64,000 nt of DNA from Cryptosporidium bovis (taxonomy: Eukaryota > Apicomplexa > Conoidasida > Eucoccidiorida > Cryptosporidiidae). The stretch is taken from positions 620,001-684,000 of the forward strand of contig VHIT02000002.1 in NCBI GenBank assembly GCA_009768925.2, given 5' to 3'. A model generated the notes under the pieces. That model was given only the letters and a program-made list of their open reading frames with translations, was not told the DNA's origin and made no database searches. This document shows positions 29,490 through 39,806 of this stretch, piece by piece; position 1 is the stretch's first letter; every line of letters begins with the position of its first letter. The translations under genes and the position numbers were made by a program.

Positions 29490-29864
29490 ATTATATTTTC
29501 AATTAACTATTTGTGTGAATTGCATATATTTATCTTCGCAATTTTTTTCATGTTTTATGATGTTCTATCTCATAAGTCTCCCTAGTTTTTTTTATATTTA
29601 AATGTGAGCGTCTTAATTTTTAGAACTACATTACAAACCGATATTTATGTTTTTCTACTCTCTGAAACTACTAAATTTTCATTTCATTTGAAATTGCGGC
29701 CCAAGATTCCTAATGTGCGGATTCAACATTAAGTTATATATAATCGACGGCAAAATAATTAAAAAAATAGGGGATATTTCCCTATATGCCTTATCAAGTC
29801 TTCAAATAAATTAGATAAATATATATGAAAACAAGAATAAATGATACTTAGGAATAAGACTGAT

Positions 29865-29893
29865 AAATTGTTCCCACTGGGAATCGGCAATTT
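29865..29893. other. Perfect nested hairpin
   Basis: The outer stem AAATTG/CAATTT (6 bp) encloses the inner stem TTCCC/GGGAA (5 bp) with a 3 nt ACT loop and a 4 nt TCGG bulge on the 3' side. It could be an RNA structure; no family is recognised. Confidence 0.4.
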
Positions 29894-30280
29894 TAGTGAT
29901 AAAGTTTCCATATAATAAGTCAAATCGTGTTGTATCTACTTGTGATATCGAGACATCATGAAATAAGGCTGTTATCGATTTATGCAAAAACTGGGAAAAA
30001 AGTGTTGTAAGATCTATCTATTTTGTTGAAATAAATTCCGTATTTTTTTTAAAACATTAGTAGTAAATAAACCAAAAAAGACACAAAGGTAAAAGCAAAT
30101 GAACAAAGTTTTACATGTAATATCAATCGTCAATATATTCGCACATCTATTCATAGAACAAACGTGAGTGATCACTTTTATTATATAAAAAAACGGTGAT
30201 ATGTTGTTACTTTGTAAGTTAATAATTGCTTTTATAATTATGCCAAAATTTTGGAATATTGAGATGGTATGAATAAAAAG

Positions 30281-30592
30281 TCATATTTTTCTGACATGTG
30301 ATATAAAATCAACAGAACAGTGCATATATTCTCTAAAATGATTATCATCTGCAGCTTCAAGTGATATATATTTCGTTTTTACGCTATTTAAAATTTTCCC
30401 AATATTTTCACTCGGGTATGTTATTTTGTTTTTGGTTAAAAAAGGTAGAATTTCGTTTTTCCTATAAAAAATGGAATCAAAATGTAGCAATAGGTCTTCA
30501 AGTTCTCGACATATACTAAGTATATATGTAAATTAGTAGGAAATTTGCCCTATCTATGCAGGTATTGATTCAACTCACGGTTCGTGAGACAT
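30281..30592 (-). CDS. Candidate small two-exon gene (82 aa), unknown
   Basis: The open frame at 30281-30515 reads as protein (KILNSVKTKYISLEAADDNH) but lacks a well-placed ATG at its 5' end. A CTTAG acceptor sits exactly at 30516-30520, and a GTGAGT donor at 30578 follows a 14 nt exon that begins ATG (30579-30592). Removing the 63 nt intron joins MSHEP to ICRELEDLLLHFDSIFYRKN in frame, giving 82 residues. I recognise no family. The donor also lies in a 6 bp hairpin (30574-30588), so a non-coding RNA is an alternative. This model is inference from splice signals and frame only. Confidence 0.35.
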
Positions 30593-30913
30593 TAAATCAG
30601 AAATATTCTCAATAAGAACATAGATTTTTATGGTATAAGTCACTATTGAAGCATAAAAAATCATTGAATTAAATTAGTCTCCTTTAGTAGTTAATTTTAC
30701 TATTTTTTTCCATAGACCGATACACGTATTACGGAAACTTTCTATTTAACAAATTCTAATTGTTTCTTGTAGTTTTAAGGCTACTAAGTCAATAGCCCTG
30801 TGCAGAAAAAATAAATGACATTTATTTCGTCACCTAACTTATTCATAATCATGCTAAGAATTTGTTCTATTCTCTGAGGAATAATTGAAATGGTGAAACC
30901 TCACAGGAAAATG

Positions 30914-30934
30914 ATTTGTGGATGCTCCACAAAT
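30914..30934. other. Perfect 8 bp hairpin
   Basis: ATTTGTGG pairs exactly with CCACAAAT around a 5 nt loop, in the gene-poor block between the two small candidate genes. It could be an RNA structure element. Confidence 0.4.
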
Positions 30935-31000
30935 AATTAAGTGATACATACTGTTTCAATTGTTAACTCAGAGCTGTATTAATTAGAAATAATTACAATT

Positions 31001-31391
31001 ATGACCGGAATATTTGATATCTTACACCAGTTTATGCACTATCTTTTATTCTACCTATGTCACCAAAATCACCAGAAACCTCAAATTCAAACGGTAATGG
31101 ATGGACAAATCAACACAAAGTAAATGATACTAAATACATCAGTTGTTAAAAATGTATATCAGTATGTTGGGTGAATTACTTGAATCATTTGTAATGGGTG
31201 CATTCGTATTATCAAGTGGTAAGATTGAAATTAGAAAAATACTTTTAAAAATTCCCATAGGGAAAGATAATAGTGTGGGGGGCTTTATATTACATAAAAA
31301 TATATCATCAATGAATACCAAAACAAGTCAAACGAACAAGGCTTCGAGTGCAAACATCAAAATTGTTAGTTGGCGTAAGCTCCGAATTTAG
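31001..31391 (+). CDS. Candidate small two-exon gene (115 aa), unknown
   Basis: Exon 31001-31119 starts with ATG and encodes a hydrophobic N-terminus (MTGIFDILHQFMHYLLFYLC). A 43 nt intron with GTAAAT donor and TATCAG acceptor (31120-31162) leads in frame to exon 31163-31391 (MLGELLESFVMGAFVLSSGK then a basic, Ser/Thr-rich tail). Without splicing, the first frame stops at the donor (40 aa) and the second has its own ATG at 31143. The N-terminal hydrophobic stretch could be a membrane anchor. No family is recognised, and chance open frames are a real alternative. Confidence 0.3.
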
Positions 31392-31808
31392 AAGGATTGA
31401 TAAAAATTGGGGCGCCAAAGAAGCCAAAATATGAGGGTGGCCGTTGTTAAGTAATCCTATTGGCATGCTTTAAATGAATCCATAATTTAATATAGCGGTA
31501 TCACTTCGGTTTTTACTTGCATAATAACAGTGAATAGCACAATATTGGTCAAACTATAAGATACAACAATATAGTTCGCTAAATATTCAACTTGTTTTAA
31601 TTAATTAGCATAATTTATCCAAACCTTTATCGAGGGATTATAGTACGAACATATTTTCAATATGTGCATCTACGATAAATATAATGTATTTCCATATGAA
31701 AGTTAATTTGTTAGTATATATTGTTGGCTCTTTTTTATTTTGTTCTTCAGTTTTTTGAAAGTTTTACAACTTTAGTGCTAATGCGTCCAATTGACAAATT
31801 AACAGAAG

Positions 31809-32888
31809 ATGAGTAAAAAAATTGAGAGGGAGTACTATTCTTTATTCTCGTCAAAAACATTAAAATTGATATTTGTGCAGGTTTCAATGATGTTCTTTAT
31901 GTCCATGTTCATCCTTATTGGTGTTTCCCTTCATGTTGTGAAACTGCGCAAGATACACCCTGAAGAATATAAAAATTACTTTTACTTGAGTGGAGAGGAC
32001 GAAACAATATTTCAGGAATTGAAGAAAGTAGAGGATTCAATGAAACAAATATCGTTCTTCAGGGAGCTGTGGAACTACAACGATTCAAGTATTTATTACA
32101 ATTCAACCATTTCAAATAAGATTATTGTTTGTGGTGGAACGCATAAACGTGGTACCTACTGGTCAACAGACACCATAAGCACAATACAAAAGGTAATATA
32201 CTCTACACTTGGGGATCATGCATTAATTAAATTTAAAAGAGGACTAGTTTTTGCAATTAACAATTTTCACGAAAAAGATGAAAAAGGTAAAGAAGTTATG
32301 CATCAAAAAGGTGGTGCAGAAAGCAGCAAATTTCTACTTAATTTGTTTTTGGCTTCCGGGGGTTACGTATCACCATGCTACATGTTTGGAAAAAGAATAT
32401 ATTCTTATGTTCTAGGGAAGAATTCAGGTATATGGGGTTATCTAGCAGTAATATTACCATGGTTTTTTTCTCTGTCATCACCACAACCAATGATGCTAAT
32501 TCACTTCCCCAGACTGTTAGTTTACATCGCCATTTCGATATATAGAAGAATATTTCTCCATGTAATTATTAGTGGCGCAGAAAAGAGGGTTTCCTTCTTT
32601 GATTTTTCAGACCATATTGTCTTGTATTCAATGTATATTTTGATTATTTCAGTTGAATGGTGCGCAGCATGCAATAACATTAAAAATAGATTTATATTGG
32701 CATTTGTTCGTGGTTATTTTCTTTCAATATTGGGAATAATTTCATATAGCAGCTTTTTCACTGCTCTGTATTTTCACTTTCCACTTGAAATATTTGTTGG
32801 ATTTGTAGTTGGATGCGTGGGATTATTTGCCGTTTTTTGGAGTTTCGTCTTCTTAAAATACATTGAATTATCAAATATAGGTCTTTAG
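31809..32888 (+). CDS. FIT-like (fat storage-inducing transmembrane) membrane protein
   Basis: The 359-residue protein has about five or six membrane spans, the first near 18-40. Two blocks match FIT/FITM proteins, which belong with lipid phosphatases: FDFSDHIVLYSMYILI (compare the SGHCFLL block; His about 268) and TALYFHFPLEIFVGFVVG (compare LYFHTxxEKxxG; His about 323). These two His are the proposed catalytic pair of FIT2, an ER acyl-CoA diphosphatase needed for lipid-droplet formation. The lumenal segment between TM1 and TM2 (about 40-190) is larger than in human FIT2 and Cys-poor. The link rests on these blocks only, so a PAP2-like protein is the alternative. Confidence 0.6.
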   Translation: MSKKIEREYYSLFSSKTLKLIFVQVSMMFFMSMFILIGVSLHVVKLRKIHPEEYKNYFYLSGEDETIFQELKKVEDSMKQISFFRELWNYNDSSIYYNSTISNKIIVCGGTHKRGTYWSTDTISTIQKVIYSTLGDHALIKFKRGLVFAINNFHEKDEKGKEVMHQKGGAESSKFLLNLFLASGGYVSPCYMFGKRIYSYVLGKNSGIWGYLAVILPWFFSLSSPQPMMLIHFPRLLVYIAISIYRRIFLHVIISGAEKRVSFFDFSDHIVLYSMYILIISVEWCAACNNIKNRFILAFVRGYFLSILGIISYSSFFTALYFHFPLEIFVGFVVGCVGLFAVFWSFVFLKYIELSNIGL

Positions 32889-33180
32889 TCACGAACTATT
32901 AACAGTTGGTGTTACTCTACCTCCGACAATTAGCAGAACTCATGACTGTTTCCTTACAAATGTTTAGTAAAGCATGGATTATCTGAGGATACTACATTTA
33001 AAATATTTTTCATTGTCTCATTATTGTTATTCTATCTCTATTAAGCCTCTATTTTCCCTGCTCTTTCTGGTTATTGTTGGTATTAAAACCAATAAAGTTT
33101 TTCACCATATGCGGTAAACCCCACACAACAATCGTAATTTTTTTTTTTTTTCATTAGAACTTGGAGTTGATTTTTTCCAT

Positions 33181-33756
33181 ATGAGCTTGTTAGAAACAAC
33201 AAGTATTCATGACACTATTGTGAGGGTTTTGGAGGAGACAGAAAACATCTTAGATGAGGAATTAAGAAATTTGGATAATATAAAAAACGATGAAAACGAG
33301 CTTAACCAAATTAGAAGAAGGAGAATAGAAGAGATGAAAAAAGCTCAGGAATTGAAGAAGAAATATAAATCTATGGGACATGGAAAGTACGACATTATAA
33401 CTGATGAAAGGGAGTTTTTCGATGTAATTAAAAGAAGTGAGAATGTAATATGTCACTTTTTTAGACCAACTACTACGAGATGCGAAATATTCGATAATCA
33501 TCTCAGCAAATTGGCTGAAAAACATTTGGAAGCGAGGTTTATAAAAATAAATGCAGAAAAGGCACAGTTCATTTGCTCGAGTCTAAATATAAGAATCCTA
33601 CCTACAATAGCCCTTATAAAAAATTCCATACTTATCCATAAAATAATAGGATTTGAGGAGCTTTGTTCAAAAGACGACTTTACAACTTTGCAGCTAGAAG
33701 AATTGTTAGAAAAAAGAGGATCAATAAAAATAACAAGTAAATGTGAAGAGGAGTGA
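33181..33756 (+). CDS. TXNDC9: TXNDC9 / Plp1-like phosducin-family cochaperone
   Basis: The 191-residue protein has an N-terminal coiled coil (about 15-60, basic RRRRIEEMKKAQELKKKY), the conserved block GHGKYDIITDEREFFDVIKR, and a thioredoxin-like fold without a redox CxxC (CHFFRPTTTRCEIFDNHL, then ARFIKINAEKAQF and LNIRILPTIALI). This is the signature of TXNDC9/APACD and yeast Plp1, which bind the CCT/TRiC chaperonin and modulate actin and tubulin folding. The next gene downstream on the same strand encodes a CCT subunit. The poly-T run just upstream (about 33139-33151) is in the leader. Confidence 0.88.
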   Translation: MSLLETTSIHDTIVRVLEETENILDEELRNLDNIKNDENELNQIRRRRIEEMKKAQELKKKYKSMGHGKYDIITDEREFFDVIKRSENVICHFFRPTTTRCEIFDNHLSKLAEKHLEARFIKINAEKAQFICSSLNIRILPTIALIKNSILIHKIIGFEELCSKDDFTTLQLEELLEKRGSIKITSKCEEE

Positions 33757-34053
33757 CAGTTCAAATAGAAGCGATTAATGCGTTCATTTAATCCAAGACA
33801 ATTGAATATTTAAAGTATGCCAGCCTTCCGAGTGAAACATGATATTGAAAAACTCTAAAATTGAGGGAGTAGCTGTGTAAATTTTTTATTTTGCTTGTCA
33901 AAATACGGCGCAATAACAATCCCCCATAGACGTGACCCGTAATTTGACTTGTTGATTATTTTTGTTCATTTTGCGGTTAGCTGTTATTTAGGATAGACTT
34001 TCTCCAATTAAATTTGACGGAAAAACCTAGTATACTGTTATTTGAATCTAGAG

Positions 34054-34944
34054 ATGAATATTTCTGTGGATGAATATGGCAACCCCTTCATAATATTGAA
34101 GGAGCAGGAGCAAAAACAAAGATTGAAGGGAATCGATGCTCATAAATCAAATATACTGGCTGCCAAGTCTGTCGCGGATATATTGAGAACTAGTTTGGGC
34201 CCAAAAGGCATGGATAAGATAGTTGTTAGTCCTGATGGTGAAGTTATTGTTACCAATGATGGAGCTACAATAATGGACAAAATGAATATAAACAATGAAT
34301 GTGGAAAGCTCCTAGTAGAGTTATCGAAATCACAAGACGCTGAAATAGGTGATGGGACGACTGGAGTTGTTATCCTTGCAGGCGCATTACTGGAATGCTC
34401 AGTTAAACTACTCGAAAAGGGAATACATCCACTTAGAATCGCAAATGGCTTCGAGTATGCCTGTAGTATTGCATTAAGAAGACTAGAAGAGATCTCCTTG
34501 AAAAGTGAAGATATTCTTGAGAGTGGCAACGATCTGTTGCTTAGGTCTGCAATAACTGCTTTGGGTTCGAAGGTAGTTAGTAGTCAACAGGAACACTTCG
34601 CAAAAATTGCGGTGGATGCGGTATTGGCAGTTGCAGATATGGAGAGAAGGGACGTGAATTTCGATTTGATAAATATTCAAGGAAAACCAGGTGGGAGATT
34701 AGAGGAAAGCTGTGTTGTGAATGGGATAGTTTTGGATAAAGAGATGAGCCACCCGCAGATGAGAAAGGAGATTAATGGAGCTAAGATAGCATTGCTAGCT
34801 TGTCCCTTTGAGCCACCAAAACCGAAGACTAAACACAAGATAGACATAAAAAATTCGGAAGACTATAACCTGCTATTTGAGACAGAACAGAAATATTTTA
34901 GGGATATGGTTGAAAAAGTCATTTCCTCTGGTGCAAATGTTGTC

Positions 34945-34980
<36 letters not shown>

Positions 34981-35667
34981 ATGCTTTCCCAGTCAAACTT
35001 GCCATCCATAAGATGGGTTGGTGGCGTAGAAATTGAATTAATAGCAATTGCAACGGGTGCGAATATTGTATCTAGATTTGAGGAACTATCTAGTTCTAAG
35101 TTGGGTAGCGCTACTGTTGTAAAGGAAGTAACTTCTGGAACTGAGAAAGATAAATTGATATTCATTGAAGGATGTAGCAAATCGAAAGCAGTTACTGTAC
35201 TTATCCGTGGTGGTAGTCAGATGGTCGTGGAAGAGGCAAAGAGATGCATTTATGATGCATTATGTGTTGTAAGGAATCTAATAAGAGATCCACGTGTTGT
35301 GCCTGGTGGAGGTGCGTCGGAAATTGCTTTGAGTATTGCTATTCAAGAAAAAGTCGGTTCTGTCTCTTCGGTAGAACAATTTGCCGTGGAGGCATTTGCA
35401 GATGCGCTACTTTCATTGCCCTATGCATTAGCTGACAATTGTGGGTTGGATTCTGTGTCATTAGTTGGAGAAGCCATGCAAAAGCAAATTTCCACTAAAA
35501 AACATTCATTCGGGGTCGATTGCAATAGTCTCTGTGTGAGCGACATGAGAGACCAGAAAATATTTGAATCCCTTGCATCCAAACAACATCAACTCGCATT
35601 AGCAACGCAGGCGGTTAAAATGATTTTAAAAATAGATGATTTAATTAAATCATCCGAACAGTTCTGA
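34054..35667 (+). CDS. CCT5: T-complex protein 1 subunit epsilon (CCT5)
   Basis: The 537-residue length is normal for a CCT subunit. TRiC folds actin and tubulin in the cytosol. ATPase motifs are intact: TSLGPKGMDKIVV (about 47-59), VTNDGATIM, GDGTTGVVILAGALL (about 100) and VVPGGGASEIALSIA. The epsilon identity comes from the N-terminal stretch IILKEQEQKQRLKGIDAHKS, followed by ELSKSQDAEIGDGTTG and LLEKGIHPLRIANGFEYA. The reading frame extends upstream to 34042 through a non-ATG codon, so the ATG at 34054 is the start. It sits 297 nt downstream of TXNDC9, a CCT cofactor. Confidence 0.95.
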
Positions 35668-36165
35668 TTACAATTCTAGAAAATTTTGCATGGGTGTGAG
35701 GCACCATACATTTAATAGTCTTTCATATAGTTTAACTTATACTTTCTGTATGTGAGGTTGTCTATATTGATAGGTAGATCATTGTGAATTTAATGCACCC
35801 ACTGAGAACCCTATTGTTAGTTTGTTTCAGTTTTTACTTAGGTCTAGAATTGGTGTGTATCTAGTCATTTACGTATTTAAATATTTCGAATGACTTTCAT
35901 GTACACCCCGCCTCGGAAATGTACACAGTAACCGCCGTAATTGGTGGCATGTCGGTCATTTTTAGATACCGTTTAGTCTAGTAAAGAGTGTATGTAAAAG
36001 GGAGACGTTTGTGATCTCATATTTAGTGATAAACTCGTTTCTATCAGGATATTATGCACTGAAGTATTATTTTCTTGGAATAATACCTCATATTTAGCAG
36101 TTTAGTGGTTCATTTTTGTGCAAAAGCAAAATATTTAACTATATTCGCGAGTGATACATCATTTA
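35668..36165. other. Spacer between CCT5 and CCCH-protein genes
   Basis: Mixed-composition spacer. GTACAC occurs twice about 15 nt apart near 35901-35928, within a more GC-rich stretch (CCCCGCCTCGG, ACCGCCGTAA). This could be promoter sequence for the CCCH gene. No RNA gene is recognised. Confidence 0.45.
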
Positions 36166-37095
36166 ATGGAGAGTTCAAGGGACCAATTTTCTACGGAACT
36201 TAGTTCTGGTTGTAACTTTAATACATCTCTCTTCCAAAAAAAAAGTTCTTCTGAATTGGTACGAAGGCAACTATACAAAACAAAGATGTGTGCATTTTAC
36301 AATGTAGGTAAATGCACAAGAGGAAACTTATGTGCCTTTGCTCATTCTGTACAGGAGTTGAGACCTTTACCAGATCTAAGATTCACAAGGCTTTGTGAAT
36401 TGACGAAGCGTGGTGATATTTGCCGTGATGTTAACTGCACGTTTGCGCATAGTCTTAACGACCTAAGAACAACGGAGATACCACCAACACCTTTAAATGA
36501 AATAATTGTTTTGAAGCCAACTGAAAATGCAACTATTAAGAAAATAAGTTCATCAAATGAATTGAAGTGCAAGTTTAAGAACCCTTCTTTAAAAGATTCC
36601 TTCCTAATCAAGTCTGAAGATGATATTTTTATCTCTAGTACTGATACCACTCCACATAATCTTTCATTAAATTTGAAAGATTCTGACTGCGATGGAATTT
36701 GTCAGTGGAGAAAATTTGAATCATGTAACCATCAAACAATGGAAAACAATCATTCAGGAATTTTCTCTTATTTGGATACGCCTGAATCTTCGCAATTAGA
36801 CAATAACTGGGCCTATGAGGATTTTACCACAAGTTTTTCTCCAGAATTGTCAAGAATTTCTCCAGAGGCAACGTGTAAATTTATAAGTCAAGGTGAGTTC
36901 CAAGAACCTCCGAACTACTTCTCTTCAAAATGTCATCTTACAAAGGGTGTGCCTGAGTGGGGATTAACAAACAATCGGGATAAACTGCCCTCATTTCAAT
37001 ACGACATATTGAGTATATTTGGAAACGAAGGTAATAATAAGTATCAGAGAGATATAGCTTCTATTGAAAAGGGAACACTTCATATCATTAATTAA
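36166..37095 (+). CDS. Tandem CCCH zinc-finger RNA-binding protein
   Basis: The 309-residue protein has two adjacent CCCH fingers near residues 35-95. The first is C-x7-C-x5-C-x3-H (CAFYNVGKCTRGNLCAFAH, preceded by YKTKMC). The second is C-x8-C-x4-C-x3-H (CELTKRGDICRDVNCTFAH). The paired pattern recalls apicomplexan and plant CCCH proteins that bind AU-rich mRNA. The remaining 200 residues are Ser/Asn-rich and likely disordered. The open frame starts at GTG (36151), but the first ATG is 36166. Targets are unknown. Confidence 0.85.
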   Translation: MESSRDQFSTELSSGCNFNTSLFQKKSSSELVRRQLYKTKMCAFYNVGKCTRGNLCAFAHSVQELRPLPDLRFTRLCELTKRGDICRDVNCTFAHSLNDLRTTEIPPTPLNEIIVLKPTENATIKKISSSNELKCKFKNPSLKDSFLIKSEDDIFISSTDTTPHNLSLNLKDSDCDGICQWRKFESCNHQTMENNHSGIFSYLDTPESSQLDNNWAYEDFTTSFSPELSRISPEATCKFISQGEFQEPPNYFSSKCHLTKGVPEWGLTNNRDKLPSFQYDILSIFGNEGNNKYQRDIASIEKGTLHIIN

Positions 37096-38275
37096 TGTTT
37101 TTAATTAATTTAATGTTGACTATTGGAACCTGACAGAAATGAATTATGGGATATTGATGACCATTTACAAGAATTATTAAAAAAACTATATTTTTTTAAA
37201 TGGTAATTATCAATTTAAATCCATTTTAAGCTCCGATTTTTATTTCTTTGAAAAATTTAATTAAACCAAACATCAGACAAATAACTATAATGAGCCTTCT
37301 AATAGTGAGGTTACATTTTAATAACTTTTTTTATTTATCGTTTCCACTAATTATTTTATTTCAAATTTTTGGAGGAATATAGATAACTTACAATGATATT
37401 ACACTCTCGTATATTAAGAGCTACACTTATTTGTAAATATTACCGTATTACTACGATTATTTTGTGCCGTTTTCAGTTGTTTAAAATGTATTCTATAATC
37501 TTTTCCTACAAAGTTATATGAAGATTCTATGGCTATTAATATTGTAAATATTTATTATAGTTATGGTATTCGTGGTGAAATCAAAATATGCTCAGTATTT
37601 TGTTAACTGAACTTTAGGATTGAAAATAAAATGTTTTAAATGATACATTAATGTTGTAGACATATAAAATAGAACCAAAACTGTTCTTAATTTCATCAGA
37701 AAATTATCTATTAGAAAAGACCATTAGAGATAAAATGATATTTCCAAAATTAATTGACTTATGAAACTATCTTGTTTGAATTGTCATTTTACGCTATTGA
37801 TATTTCTAAAGAACAAGAGGCCATTCCAATAGTTTAAACTCTAGAAAAAATACTCTTAATAAGAAAAATATTCAAAGTTAAATGACTAGTTTCAGTTTAC
37901 TTGCAAGGAAGTAAAACAAATAATACATAAAAGTCCAAACTCGTCATGAACAAACGAGTACAAGAATGCAACCATTTAAAAAGAATTCTTTGTAGAGTTC
38001 TCCCACTTTTAATGAGAAAACTTGCATCATAATCGAGACAACACTTTAACAACAAAATTCTTTATCAAACGTTATTTAAATAACAATTAAGAAGGCTTAA
38101 CTCGGAAGAGTATGAAGGAGATTCATTATTAAAAAAACATGAATTTATTGGTAAAAAATTCTTAAACCTGACGTTCTTATAGATATGAAGATTATACATC
38201 GTATAAATTAATAACATATTAACTGATATGTTGTTTATATATGAACTATAAAATATATGAACAAAATAAAATAAT
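37096..38275. other. Long AT-rich spacer between convergent genes
   Basis: Nearly 1.2 kb separates the 3' ends of the CCCH gene and the DHHC gene, so no promoter is needed here. It is very AT-rich with short broken frames on both strands. Two long 3' UTRs or an unrecognised non-coding RNA could fill it. I found no convincing reading frame or structured element. Confidence 0.5.
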
Positions 38276-39331
38276 TTAAAGGCAAGGAAACAATATTAAT
38301 GGGAACTTTGTAGTACCCATAACTTCTCTGACATTGTTCAATGTTCCCTTATCGTATTTATTTATCCAGTGTTTACCTTGACTCTCGAGAATTTTTTTTA
38401 TCGAAGAATTTTGGTGATACTCAATAGTGGACTGGTTTGTAAGCAATAAATATATGTGAAAAAATAGCAGAACCCCCGTTCCAATAGAGTATGAAATAGA
38501 AAGCATTGCGGACAATAATAATCCTTGAAATGTAAAGTTGTCTGAGAGTATTGAGTTTGTCATATTAATTGATTTCATGTCTCCTAGTAATGCAGAAATA
38601 AGTATGATCATCATTGGAAGTGCGAATAAAGAAATTTGTAAGCAACTTAAAAATGACCACACCAAAAACAGAATAAAATATTTACGATTGTGAAGGCCAA
38701 CACATTGGCCTATCCATGGGCAATGATGATCCATGTTTAATACACATCTGTTGCAAATTGAGCAGTGATGTGTTCTCGGATATTTTAACGCACCACACTT
38801 TGTACATTCTTTAAGTTCAATGTAACCATTTCTATCAAAAATAAATGACTCATCATCTTTGTTACGTAGATATTTGGATTCTATATCACCTACTCTCTCA
38901 TTGTCGCTCTGAAAGAAGTCATTATTCGTTCCATAAACATTAAAGTGTTCGGCGACGTCTCCCGTTCCAATTTCAATGTCAGTACATTCGAATGATTCAC
39001 CATAAATTTGTGTATTATCACTATCAATATAATTGTGAGTTGTTACAGAATTAGCATAACCAGGGCTAGTATTTAGGCACAACAAATAGTTGTAAACTAG
39101 ATTAATTGTGGAAAAAAGTAATGAAATTCTCGAGAAAAGTAAGATAATTTGGTTTTTAATCATAAATGGGAAGATAAAAAGTGACCCACTCATAAATAAA
39201 AACGAAATTGAAAAAAAAACAAATAGTATTAAGAAGTACCCAAGTGTTTTAGCAATAAATTCAAAGCCTTTGAAGACAACTCTTAGAGCCTTATTAATAA
39301 TCATCTTTATAACCTCCCCTATATGTCTCAT
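38276..39331 (-). CDS. DHHC-type protein palmitoyltransferase
   Basis: The 351-residue protein has two N-terminal TM spans (about 20-72), a long loop, then the Cys-rich DHHC domain: CTKCGALKYPRTHHCSICNRC and NMDHHCPWIGQCVGLHNRKY (about 175-220). Two further TM spans follow. The active-site Cys of DHHC and all zinc ligands are present. The enzymes attach palmitate to cytosolic cysteines of membrane proteins. The open frame extends to a TTG at 39337; the ATG at 39331 is the first. Which organelle membrane it uses is unknown. Confidence 0.92.
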   Translation of the reverse strand: MRHIGEVIKMIINKALRVVFKGFEFIAKTLGYFLILFVFFSISFLFMSGSLFIFPFMIKNQIILLFSRISLLFSTINLVYNYLLCLNTSPGYANSVTTHNYIDSDNTQIYGESFECTDIEIGTGDVAEHFNVYGTNNDFFQSDNERVGDIESKYLRNKDDESFIFDRNGYIELKECTKCGALKYPRTHHCSICNRCVLNMDHHCPWIGQCVGLHNRKYFILFLVWSFLSCLQISLFALPMMIILISALLGDMKSINMTNSILSDNFTFQGLLLSAMLSISYSIGTGVLLFFHIYLLLTNQSTIEYHQNSSIKKILESQGKHWINKYDKGTLNNVREVMGTTKFPLILFPCL

Positions 39332-39806
39332 TAACAAGTATCAAAAAGCCTCACCCCCTTGTAAATAATAATGTGTCCAATGTACGATAGGTACATCTTA
39401 GAGGCAACTTTGAGTTAAAAAGATCCATTTAGTTGATACCATTGTAAAACTCGCAGAAAGTGAATTAAATCGTGAACATTGACCGCTAACATTGTGCGCG
39501 TGTTTATGAAACTAAAATAATAAATTTGAACAAAGAACAAGAAACAAAACAACAATAAATATAATTGAAAGCAAAAATAACTACGAAATCACAATGTAAT
39601 ACGTAAAGTTCACAAGGTAATCTCATTCAAAAAAAATATATTTGAAGTAGCATATTATATTTCTCGAAATCTGTTGGAACATACGCAGATCTATACGCGC
39701 TGTGTACATGGAAAATACGTATACTCGCGTCTATACATGTATTGCTGCAAAAATACTTCAAGTTGTTCTTTTTTTGAAACTGCGTTACATTGCTTAGTTG
39801 TATATA
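39332..39806. other. Divergent promoter region, DHHC / Pro-Asn-rich gene
   Basis: A 475 nt spacer between divergent genes. It contains imperfectly repeated CTATAC/GCG/TGTACAT-type words at about 39690-39745. The plus gene begins at 39807. No RNA gene is recognised. Confidence 0.5.

Larger units (their letters stand above)
29490..31808. other. Gene-poor block of 2.3 kb with hairpins and two small candidate genes
   Basis: This is the longest stretch in the window without a confident gene, much longer than the usual spacers. It holds two possible short spliced genes (30281-30592 minus and 31001-31391 plus), several perfect hairpins (29865-29893, 30914-30934, 30574-30588, 29767-29785), a GGCGCC site at 31411-31416 and otherwise AT-rich sequence. 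A long non-coding RNA, a long UTR of a neighbour, or decayed genes are all possible. Confidence 0.6.

Noticed and set aside
30099-30167. 22-residue frame resembling a signal peptide, ending at a GTGAGT donor-like site
   Set aside because: No in-phase downstream exon with a credible acceptor could be found. A 10 nt palindrome overlaps the donor-like site, but such palindromes are expected by chance.
33084-33098. Small inverted repeat TTGGT...ACCAA before TXNDC9, considered as a histone-type 3' stem-loop
   Set aside because: The sequence does not fit the histone consensus, the stem is short, and no histone gene is adjacent.
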